A program made the translations under genes and the position numbers. The notes beneath the pieces were generated by a model. That model had not been told where the DNA came from. It did no database searches and worked only from the letters and a program-made list of their open reading frames with translations. A stretch of DNA of 5,952 nt from contig JAJNBR010000192.1 in NCBI GenBank assembly GCA_021156265.1, forward strand, positions 1 through 5,952. The letters run 5' to 3'. Shown here one piece after another: positions 1 to 5,952 of the stretch. The first letter of the stretch is position 1, and each line of letters opens with the position of its first letter. The DNA comes from Flavipsychrobacter sp. Lineage in GTDB: Bacteria; Bacteroidota; Bacteroidia; Chitinophagales; Chitinophagaceae.

Positions 1-1991
1 ATATCGAGATCAGCGGTTTTGCGGTCTATGGTTGCATTGACGCGGACGTTACGGTAGGTATAACCCAGTACCGTGGCGGAAGCAACATCACCGCGAACTA
101 CTGCATTCATGTAATTGATATCAAAGCTGGTTCCTTTGGCATAGAAAGTTCCGGTTACTGTACCGATGGTTTTCGGCTGCATGATGATCTTGCCGATGTT
201 CAGCCTGTTGGCTTTTACATACAGATCATACTTTTCCCGGCCTTTCCTGGTGCCAAAAGAAAGCGGACCTTTTATCGTGACATTACCATCGGTAGTGTTC
301 GCGACCAGGTCCATATTTACGCTGGACACTGTGCCGCTGACTTTACCGTTAACGCTGAACGAAGAAGGAAGGTCTATTGTTTTCAATGTGGCTTTTGGCA
401 GCCATGCAGCTGCTACGCCCTCGTTTGACTGGAGCCGCCGGATATTGAAATTATACCTGGTCGCTTTTGGATCGGGAGCTCCTGTCAGCGTACCGCTTAC
501 GTCTACATAACTGTTGCTAAAACCCTGTAGCTGGAAGCGGTCTATGTCTAAAGCATTCAGGTGGCCTTCGCCCACCAGGGTGAGTTTCACGATCTCGTTC
601 TGGTATTTCTGGAAGAAAGGCAATTTCCTCAGCTGCGGTGCAAAAAGCAGTACGTCTTTTACACCCAGCGTGCTGTTGGTAAAGTTGGCCTGCATTTTCA
701 ATAGCTGCGGACGCTCGTTCAGTGCTTTTAAAGAAGGGTAGGATATAGCTGCATAGTCGCGCAAAATGCTGCGCGATGTTTGCAGGTACAGGTTGCGCAT
801 ATACGCACCTTCAGGGTGGTACATAAATACAGTCCTCAGATCCAGTATCTCAAAACCGCTTTTTTCAGCCGCTGCCAGGTGACGGATGTTTGCGCTGATG
901 GTGTCGGTAGTGTAATAAAGACCCTCGGCATCCACCACTATGTTTTGCAGGTTCAAATGCGCGTAGTCTACGCCAAACCCACGTGGTGGCATAGCCGCAT
1001 TATCCATTTTATAATCTATTCCATTTAGCTTTATCTTTTGCGCTGCGACATGCCATTTTTTTGCAGGCGCCACATCGGCGTCAACTATCTTCTCCGCTTT
1101 AGCTGCAGCTTTTCGTCCCATCTGCAATACTATATCCGAAGAGTCGAGCCGGAAATCATTCACCACAATTCTCTGCCTGTTCAGGTCAATGACTTCGGGG
1201 TGGGTGAACAATAGTCCAATGTTGAGATCGAATGCGATCTGGTCATTGTTGTTTTTAAATCCAAACACTACGTTTTTCAGGTTCAGCTCCCGCGCCGATA
1301 TATTGGGTAACGGTGCAATTGAGTCCTTTTCTTTTTTTACCAGGTAGGAAGTATCCATGGTAAAGCTGGACTTCATACCATTTATGTATAGGGTATTGAT
1401 CCGGTAGTCCTGCGAATAAGGATCTACTTTGCTTACCGTAGTGTGCAGGGTATCAATGCCGATGGCAAAACGGTCGCCACCCGTGTAATCATCGTAGCGC
1501 ACATATACTTCGTTGAGCATCAATCTCCTGATATCCAGTTGCAGCCGTCCGGAAGAATCGGTCGGGGCATCCTGCGCCTGCGGATTGGGCGGTTTGGCAA
1601 AAGCCTTGACCACATAATCGAAATTAAATGTGGTATCGGGGGCGAGGCGGTATAAATGGGAAACTGCCTTGTCTATCTGGATCTCTTCTACTTCAACCTG
1701 GTTGCCCAGCAGCTTTATCATGTCGATGTTCACACGCATATGCCTGGCAGCCAGCAAAGTATCTTTGCGATGGTCGCCGAAATACACATCGAACAGCTCT
1801 ACGCGTTCGGGTAGTTTATAATCCAGCCGGCCTATCTGTACTTCGGTCTTGAGTTTTTTCTCAAGGAAAGTGATGATGCGTATGCGCAGGAAGTCCTTGC
1901 CGGAATTGGTTGTCAGCCATAGCATTATGAGCATGACCAGCAGCAGTAAGCTGGTTACTACAATGGCACTGATCCGTAAAGCTTTTCTCAT
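1..1991 (-). CDS. tamB: TamB/AsmA-like translocation and assembly protein, N-terminal part
   Basis: An uninterrupted frame runs from ATG at 1991 to the left edge, giving 663 codons with no stop, so the C-terminus is missing. Residues 1-7 are basic (MRKALRI) and 8-27 form one hydrophobic helix, an uncleaved inner-membrane anchor. Then comes the pattern typical of Bacteroidota TamB-like proteins: an amphipathic FLEKKLKTEVQIGRLDYKL stretch (43-60), DTLLAARHMRVNIDM (77-91), EIQIDKAVSHLY (103-114), then hundreds of residues of alternating short beta-strand repeats suited to a lipid-lined groove (for example 541-660: FSVNGKVSGTVSS, VTIKGPLSFG, TVTGTFYAKGTSFDI). TamB proteins bridge inner and outer membranes and act in outer-membrane protein assembly or phospholipid transport. 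Full members are usually over 1,400 residues and end in the DUF490 domain, which is not seen here. An in-frame TAA two codons before ATG fixes the start; no Shine-Dalgarno. An AsmA-family relative other than TamB remains possible. Confidence 0.8.
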   Translation of the reverse strand, partial: MRKALRISAIVVTSLLLLVMLIMLWLTTNSGKDFLRIRIITFLEKKLKTEVQIGRLDYKLPERVELFDVYFGDHRKDTLLAARHMRVNIDMIKLLGNQVEVEEIQIDKAVSHLYRLAPDTTFNFDYVVKAFAKPPNPQAQDAPTDSSGRLQLDIRRLMLNEVYVRYDDYTGGDRFAIGIDTLHTTVSKVDPYSQDYRINTLYINGMKSSFTMDTSYLVKKEKDSIAPLPNISARELNLKNVVFGFKNNNDQIAFDLNIGLLFTHPEVIDLNRQRIVVNDFRLDSSDIVLQMGRKAAAKAEKIVDADVAPAKKWHVAAQKIKLNGIDYKMDNAAMPPRGFGVDYAHLNLQNIVVDAEGLYYTTDTISANIRHLAAAEKSGFEILDLRTVFMYHPEGAYMRNLYLQTSRSILRDYAAISYPSLKALNERPQLLKMQANFTNSTLGVKDVLLFAPQLRKLPFFQKYQNEIVKLTLVGEGHLNALDIDRFQLQGFSNSYVDVSGTLTGAPDPKATRYNFNIRRLQSNEGVAAAWLPKATLKTIDLPSSFSVNGKVSGTVSSVNMDLVANTTDGNVTIKGPLSFGTRKGREKYDLYVKANRLNIGKIIMQPKTIGTVTGTFYAKGTSFDINYMNAVVRGDVASATVLGYTYRNVRVNATIDRKTADLD

Positions 1992-2036
1992 CTGTTAAGG
2001 AAAGCTTATAAAAACTGTACCTGAAATTTTTTAATG

Positions 2037-2049
2037 GCGTTGCTAACGC
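2037..2049. repeat. Small inverted repeat in the DUF421-tamB gap
   Basis: GCGTT GCT AACGC is a 5-bp perfect stem with a 3-base loop lying 4 bases past the DUF421 stop codon. The minus strand continues CATTAAAAAATTT, with A rather than T first, so it lacks the U-tract of an intrinsic terminator. It may slow 3'-end decay of the upstream message or have no function. The rest of the 62-base gap (1992-2053) is A/T-rich with TTTTTATAAG at 2017-2008 on the minus strand; a tamB promoter here is possible but not demonstrable. Confidence 0.3.
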
Positions 2050-2053
2050 ACTG

Positions 2054-2770
2054 TTATGTAATACGTTTTTGGTTGCTGGCAGGGAGCCACTTATTTCCTT
2101 TGCAGTCAGGGCACTGAAATTCCCCTGCTGGTTTGATCTCCTGCGTGTGCGCGCAGTTAGTACAGGCGTATATTCCCGGGTGGTCAATGGCGGTTAACGG
2201 CTTTTCCAGTAATTCGGGGAAAATGGGCAGACCATATTTTACGTCTTCATCGCGGTAGTAGAATACACTTAGTTCGCCTGTTGTTTCGCCATATACCTTA
2301 TATACCTGCCCCAGCTGGGACACGTTTTTGCGCCTTAGTTCTGAGAAGAATTCGTCGAGTGATATCAGTTCGTGTTTGAAGTTTTCGGTGTCAAATTGCC
2401 CACCTTCCAACAACAAAACAGGCACTCCTTCTACCAGTTTGTTGAAGCCATGGCTTTTGTCGGCTATGTAGATCACCAGCCTGTATAAAATAACGATCAT
2501 CACAAACACCATGATACAGACCACCAGGCCAACGTCTCGGTAAAAAATGGCATCGCCTCCGGCAGAACCGAGACTAAGGATAATGACCAGCTCGAAAACC
2601 GATAATTGTTTGACGCCTCGTTTGCCCAAAATCCTCAGGCTGACCAAAACCACGATGAACATGACAATTGCCCGCAACGCTACTTCACCGAGGAATGCAA
2701 AATTCTCCTCGCCCCACAGAAGGCTGTGCACGTCAAAACCGTTTTGAGCTTGAAGCAATAATGTATGCAT
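2054..2770 (-). CDS. DUF421/YetF-type inner-membrane protein with C-terminal four-cysteine ribbon
   Basis: This 238-residue protein looks like the DUF421 (YetF/YdfR) family: a short N-terminus, three hydrophobic segments at about 28-47, 57-73 and 80-102, and the family-like stretch GKRGVKQLSVFE at 49-60 followed by a small-residue segment LGSAGG (67-72). A cytoplasmic domain follows, with GVPVLLLEGG (115-124) and a helical part around 137-152 (LDEFFSELRRKN). The last 40 residues add CTNC (203-206) and CPDC (220-223), which probably bind one zinc. The start at 2770 is the first ATG after an in-frame TAA two codons upstream; no Shine-Dalgarno is seen. The family's biochemical function is not firmly known, and related Bacillus proteins are linked to sporulation or envelope phenotypes, so I give no gene symbol. 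It follows the icmF terminator and precedes tamB by 62 bases. Family call good, function unknown. Confidence 0.85.
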   Translation of the reverse strand: MHTLLLQAQNGFDVHSLLWGEENFAFLGEVALRAIVMFIVVLVSLRILGKRGVKQLSVFELVIILSLGSAGGDAIFYRDVGLVVCIMVFVMIVILYRLVIYIADKSHGFNKLVEGVPVLLLEGGQFDTENFKHELISLDEFFSELRRKNVSQLGQVYKVYGETTGELSVFYYRDEDVKYGLPIFPELLEKPLTAIDHPGIYACTNCAHTQEIKPAGEFQCPDCKGNKWLPASNQKRIT

Positions 2771-2776
2771 ACATTA
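2759..2776. promoter_or_regulatory. 18-bp perfect palindrome spanning the DUF421 start codon
   Basis: TAATGTATGCATACATTA is a perfect inverted repeat centred between 2767 and 2768. The start ATG of the DUF421 gene is the last three bases of its left arm as read on the minus strand. As RNA, the outer six bases could pair (UAAUGU with ACAUUA), placing the AUG in a six-base loop. As DNA it has the size and symmetry of a dimeric repressor operator. The palindrome is visible in the sequence; any regulatory role is inferred, and AT-rich palindromes of this size also arise by chance. Confidence 0.4.
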
Positions 2777-2785
2777 ATCTGTATG
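2768..2785 (-). promoter_or_regulatory. Alternative hairpin that would bury the DUF421 start codon
   Basis: On the minus strand CATACA (2785-2780), loop GATTAA, TGTATG (2773-2768) forms a 6-bp stem whose 3' arm ends with the ATG start codon. The same TGTATG arm also belongs to the 18-bp palindrome at 2759-2776, so the two structures exclude each other. The stem is short and AT-rich and would be weak without a ligand or protein. No Shine-Dalgarno sequence is present here, and I could not place a convincing Bacteroidota -33/-7 promoter in 2771-2814. Confidence 0.25.
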
Positions 2786-2814
2786 TACGCTACGTAAAAA
2801 ACGGTGCCAGCGAT

Positions 2815-2841
2815 AAAAAAAGCCTGTCTTTCGACAGGCTT
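2815..2841 (-). terminator. Intrinsic terminator of icmF
   Basis: On the minus strand a perfect 9-bp stem, AAGCCTGTC (2841-2833) with GACAGGCTT (2828-2820), encloses the loop GAAA. This is a GNRA-type tetraloop closed by a C-G pair. The T-run continues through 2815 (seven T in all, the first two within the stem). The hairpin begins 23 bases after the icmF stop codon. On the plus strand the hairpin is followed by CATAATTATT rather than a T-run, so it should act only on minus-strand transcripts. Confidence 0.9.
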
Positions 2842-2864
2842 CATAATTATTGAGTTTAAGGATC

Positions 2865-5800
2865 TTACATATTCCGCCTGTACTGGCCACCCACTTCGAA
2901 CAAGGCTTTGGTGATCTGGCCCAGCGAGCAATATTTGACTGTTTCCATCAGCTCTGCAAAGACATTCTGGTTGTGGATGGCGGCCTGCTGGAGGGTGTGC
3001 AGCTTTTCCTGCCCGGCATCACCACTGCGCTTCCACAGGTTTTGTACGGTCTGTATCTGGAATTCTTTTTCTTCGGTAGTAGAGCGGATAACTTCCTGCG
3101 GTATAACAGTCGGTGAACCTTTACTGCTCAGGAAGGTATTAACGCCAATGATCGGGTATTCGCCCGTGTGTTTCAATGTTTCGTAGTACAGGCTCTCTTC
3201 CTGTATCTTGCTGCGCTGGTACATGGTTTCCATAGCGCCCAGCACCCCACCGCGTTCCGTAATGCGGTCGAACTCGGAGAGCACCGCTTCTTCCACCAGG
3301 TCGGTCAGTTCTTCGATAATGAAAGAGCCCTGCAACGGGTTTTCATTCTTTGCCAGTCCCAGCTCTTTATTGATGATGAGCTGGATGGCCATCGCACGGC
3401 GCACGCTTTCTTCTGTAGGCGTAGTGATGGCCTCATCGTAAGCGTTTGTGTGCAGTGAGTTACAGTTATCGTAGATCGCGTACAGTGCCTGCAGGGTGGT
3501 ACGTATATCGTTGAAGTCGATCTCCTGTGCATGCAGAGAACGGCCCGAGGTCTGGATGTGGTACTTCAGCATTTGCGAACGCTCGTTACCACCATATTTC
3601 AGTTTCATGGCCTTGGCCCATATGCGGCGGGCCACGCGTCCTATCACGCTGTACTCGGGGTCTACGCCATTGCTGAAGAAGAAGGAGAGGTTGGGCGCGA
3701 AATCATTGATGTTCATGCCGCGGCTCAGGTAGTATTCAACAAACGTGAAACCGTTCGACAGTGTGAATGCCAGCTGCGATATCGGGTTAGCACCTGCTTC
3801 TGCAATGTGATAGCCGCTTATTGATACCGAATAAAAGTTGCGTACGCCGTTGTCGATGAAGTATTGCTGCACATCACCCATCACGCGCAATGAGAATTCC
3901 GTAGAGAATATGCAGGTATTCTGTGCCTGGTCTTCTTTCAGTATATCGGCCTGCACGGTGCCACGCACGGCCTTCAGCGTATCTGTTTTAATTTTGGCAT
4001 ACACATCGGCAGGCAGTACCTGGTCGCCGGTAACGCCCAGCAGCATGAGGCCGAGCCCATCGTTACCTTCAGGCAATGAACCTACAGCGCCACCGCCAAA
4101 CGTTGAAGGGTTGTAGGTGGGGCGGGCAACACCTTTGTCTTTATAAATAGCATCGATCTTCTTGTTCACTTCATCTTCCAGCCCGTTTGCTTTGATGTAC
4201 AACTCGCATTGCTGGTCGATTGCGGCGTTCATAAAGAAGGCAGTGATGGTAGGCGCGGGGCCGTTGATGGTCATCGATACCGATGTTTTCGGATCGGCAA
4301 GATGGAAGCCGCTGTATAATTTTTTTGCATCATCCAGGCAGCAAACGCTTACACCCGAGTTACCGACTTTACCATATATATCAGGACGGTGATCAGGATC
4401 CTGCCCATACAATGTCACACTGTCAAAGGCAGTGCTAAGGCGCTTGGCAGGCAAGCCTGTAGACACATAGTGGAAACGTTTGTTGGTACGCTCAGGACCG
4501 CCCTCACCCGCAAACATACGTGCAGGGTCTTCACCTTCCCGTTTGAAAGGATATATACCCGCAGCATAAGGGAACTCCCCGGGGAAATTTTCCGACAATG
4601 CCCACAACAGTATCTCGCCCCATGCTTCGAACTTAGGCACCGCAACTTTAGCGATCTGTGTATGCGATAGCGATTCGGTGTGGGTTTTTATTTTCACTTC
4701 TTTATCGCGCACCTTGTATACATAGTACTCGTCGGTAAAGAGGTGTTTCTTTTTATCCCAGTTTTCCAGCAGGTGTTTGTTCTTCGGGTCCAGCTCCATT
4801 TCTGTTTTGCTGTACACTTCCTGCAGTGTTTTGACCAAACGGTCCTTGTCGTCGATGCTTGTTCCCTGCAGTGTTTCGATGGTCTTTTGGATACCGAATA
4901 GCTTCTGCGCTACGGCCGACTGGTCTTTCGCCCATTTATCGTATTTGCGGTTGTTCTCCGATATTTCGCTCAGGTAACGTGTGCGGGCAGGCGGGATGAT
5001 ATAGATCTTCTCGCTCATCTCGTTGCTGATATGGAAGTTTGAGTTCAGACCTGCGCCTGTCTTCTTCACCACGATATCCATCAGCGATTTGTACATCGTA
5101 TTGGTGCCGGGATCGTTGAACTGCGAAGCGATGGTGCCGAAAACCGGCATATCATCGGGGCTCTTATCAAACAGCTTGTGGTTGCGCTGGAATTGTTTCT
5201 TCACATCGCGCAGGGCATCCATCGCGCCACGTTTGTCGAATTTGTTGATGACAACGATGTCGGCAAAGTCCAGCATGTCTATCTTCTCGAGCTGGGTGGC
5301 AGCACCGTATTCAGGTGTCATCACGTACATGCTCATGTCGCAGTAGTCGGTTATCTGCGTATCGCTCTGGCCGATACCGGATGTTTCGAGTATGATCAGG
5401 TCGTAGTTCGCAGCTTTCAGGATGTTTACCGCATCCAGTATGTATTTAGAAACGGCAAGGTTGCTCTGGCGGGTAGCCATAGAACGCATGTACACCCTGT
5501 TGTTTCGGATGGCGTTCATGCGGATACGGTCGCCCAGCAGCGCACCACCGGTTTTGCGTTTCGACGGGTCAACAGAGATGAGGCCGATGTTCTTGTCTTT
5601 GAAATCGAGCAGGAAACGGCGTACGATCTCGTCCACGAGCGAGCTCTTACCTGCACCACCAGTACCGGTTATACCCAATATCGGTGTTTTTGACTCGGCA
5701 GCCTGTTGCGTTATTTTCTTCAGCATGGCCTGCGTCTCGGGCAGCTCGTGGTAATTTTCCACGGCCGATATCAGGCGTGCTATTGATTTAGGGTCTTTCT

Positions 5801-5952
5801 CGATCAGGTGGCCCACTTCGCCGTTCAGCTGGTTGCCCGTCGGGTAGTCGCTTTGCTTTATCAGGTCGTCTATCATTCCCTGGAGTCCCATAGCGCGGCC
5901 GTCATCGGGTGAATAGATGCGGGTGATGCCGTAAGCATGCAGCTCTTCTATC
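2865..5952 (-). CDS. icmF: Fused isobutyryl-CoA mutase IcmF (GTPase chaperone plus mutase), 5' end outside the window
   Basis: IcmF is a cytoplasmic adenosylcobalamin enzyme that interconverts isobutyryl-CoA and n-butyryl-CoA; its built-in G-protein guards cofactor loading. The frame is open to the right edge. The ATG at 5891 is internal: the 20 codons before it read as the end of a B12-binding domain (YGITRIYSPDDGRA) and run on into GLQGMI. About 100 N-terminal residues, including the cobalamin-binding histidine motif, should lie outside. Counting from the Met at 5891: P-loop GTGGAGKS 76-83, DPSKRKTGG 108-116, ETSGIGQ 169-175 and NKFD 216-219 mark a MeaI-type GTPase; about 280-400 is a charged helical linker; the mutase barrel follows. 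F460 (RMFAG) and Q657 (AQNTCIF) fit isobutyryl-CoA rather than methylmalonyl-CoA specificity, where Tyr and Arg are found. SGYH ending at H695 matches the mutase catalytic histidine. It ends GGQYRRNM, then TAA. No frameshift is seen. Confidence 0.95.
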   Translation of the reverse strand, partial: IEELHAYGITRIYSPDDGRAMGLQGMIDDLIKQSDYPTGNQLNGEVGHLIEKDPKSIARLISAVENYHELPETQAMLKKITQQAAESKTPILGITGTGGAGKSSLVDEIVRRFLLDFKDKNIGLISVDPSKRKTGGALLGDRIRMNAIRNNRVYMRSMATRQSNLAVSKYILDAVNILKAANYDLIILETSGIGQSDTQITDYCDMSMYVMTPEYGAATQLEKIDMLDFADIVVINKFDKRGAMDALRDVKKQFQRNHKLFDKSPDDMPVFGTIASQFNDPGTNTMYKSLMDIVVKKTGAGLNSNFHISNEMSEKIYIIPPARTRYLSEISENNRKYDKWAKDQSAVAQKLFGIQKTIETLQGTSIDDKDRLVKTLQEVYSKTEMELDPKNKHLLENWDKKKHLFTDEYYVYKVRDKEVKIKTHTESLSHTQIAKVAVPKFEAWGEILLWALSENFPGEFPYAAGIYPFKREGEDPARMFAGEGGPERTNKRFHYVSTGLPAKRLSTAFDSVTLYGQDPDHRPDIYGKVGNSGVSVCCLDDAKKLYSGFHLADPKTSVSMTINGPAPTITAFFMNAAIDQQCELYIKANGLEDEVNKKIDAIYKDKGVARPTYNPSTFGGGAVGSLPEGNDGLGLMLLGVTGDQVLPADVYAKIKTDTLKAVRGTVQADILKEDQAQNTCIFSTEFSLRVMGDVQQYFIDNGVRNFYSVSISGYHIAEAGANPISQLAFTLSNGFTFVEYYLSRGMNINDFAPNLSFFFSNGVDPEYSVIGRVARRIWAKAMKLKYGGNERSQMLKYHIQTSGRSLHAQEIDFNDIRTTLQALYAIYDNCNSLHTNAYDEAITTPTEESVRRAMAIQLIINKELGLAKNENPLQGSFIIEELTDLVEEAVLSEFDRITERGGVLGAMETMYQRSKIQEESLYYETLKHTGEYPIIGVNTFLSSKGSPTVIPQEVIRSTTEEKEFQIQTVQNLWKRSGDAGQEKLHTLQQAAIHNQNVFAELMETVKYCSLGQITKALFEVGGQYRRNM

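Noticed and set aside
166..1028. Several plus-strand open frames of 75-114 codons
   Set aside because: They are antisense to the continuous tamB frame, overlap or adjoin one another without any domain signal, and their length is expected by chance opposite a codon-biased gene.
1992..2053. Bacteroidota promoter (TTTG and TAnnTTTG boxes) before tamB
   Set aside because: Only loose A/T-rich matches such as TTTTTATAAG are present, with no paired -33/-7 boxes at proper spacing.
1861..2187. 108-codon minus-strand frame crossing the DUF421-tamB gap
   Set aside because: It overlaps the DUF421 ribbon region and the tamB anchor in another frame. Its low-complexity, Thr/Arg/His-rich translation resembles no protein family I know.
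2054..2770. Possible ion channel or transporter assignment for the three-helix protein
   Set aside because: Three hydrophobic helices plus a soluble domain fit DUF421, and I see no pore or transporter signature, so no transport function is claimed.
2680..2931. 83-codon minus-strand frame across the icmF end and DUF421 start
   Set aside because: It would run through the icmF terminator hairpin and overlaps both real genes out of frame.
5178..5693. 171-codon plus-strand open frame
   Set aside because: It lies wholly antisense to the GTPase domain of icmF, whose motifs are unmistakable in the opposite frame. Its translation has no recognisable domain.
2865..5952. Methylmalonyl-CoA mutase or a stand-alone MeaB/ArgK GTPase
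   Set aside because: GTPase and mutase lie in a single uninterrupted polypeptide preceded by a B12-domain tail. The pocket residues are Phe and Gln, so IcmF fits better than either separate protein.
1..5952. tRNA, rRNA, riboswitch, CRISPR, insertion sequence or attachment site
   Set aside because: Nearly all bases are used by three coding frames and two short gaps. I found no arrayed repeats, transposase motifs or RNA-like folds beyond the hairpins listed.

Overview
The window holds three genes, all on the minus strand, and no RNA gene, mobile element or CRISPR array that I can see. In transcription order they are: (1) the 3' nine-tenths or so of a fused acyl-CoA mutase, IcmF (right edge to 2865); (2) a small DUF421/YetF-type membrane protein with a C-terminal four-cysteine ribbon (2770-2054); (3) the N-terminal 663 codons of a TamB/AsmA-like envelope protein (1991 to the left edge). 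Two genes are cut by the window: icmF lacks its 5' end and tamB lacks its 3' end.

The organism is most likely a member of Bacteroidota, perhaps a Chitinophagaceae-like bacterium. This is inferred from the character of the TamB-like N-terminus, the single-polypeptide IcmF ending in GGQYRRNM, the lack of Shine-Dalgarno sequences before both visible start codons, and the moderate G+C. I cannot assign a genus.

Layout. Positions 2865-5952 are icmF: the tail of the B12-binding domain, a MeaI-type GTPase chaperone, a helical linker and the mutase barrel. A strong intrinsic terminator (2815-2841) lies 23 bases past its stop codon, so icmF probably ends its own transcript. The next 44 bases (2771-2814) must then supply the start signals of the DUF421 gene, whose start codon sits inside an 18-bp perfect palindrome. 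A 62-base gap (1992-2053) with a small hairpin but no terminator separates that gene from tamB, so the two could be co-transcribed.

The genes do not form an obvious pathway. IcmF is a cytoplasmic carbon-skeleton enzyme interconverting isobutyryl-CoA and n-butyryl-CoA. The DUF421 protein is an inner-membrane protein of unclear role. TamB-like proteins span the periplasm and serve outer-membrane assembly or lipid traffic. I see no convincing undescribed multi-gene system. The most interesting points are the palindrome with mutually exclusive hairpins at the DUF421 start, the cysteine ribbon on that protein, and a roughly 75-residue insertion in the mutase barrel of IcmF.
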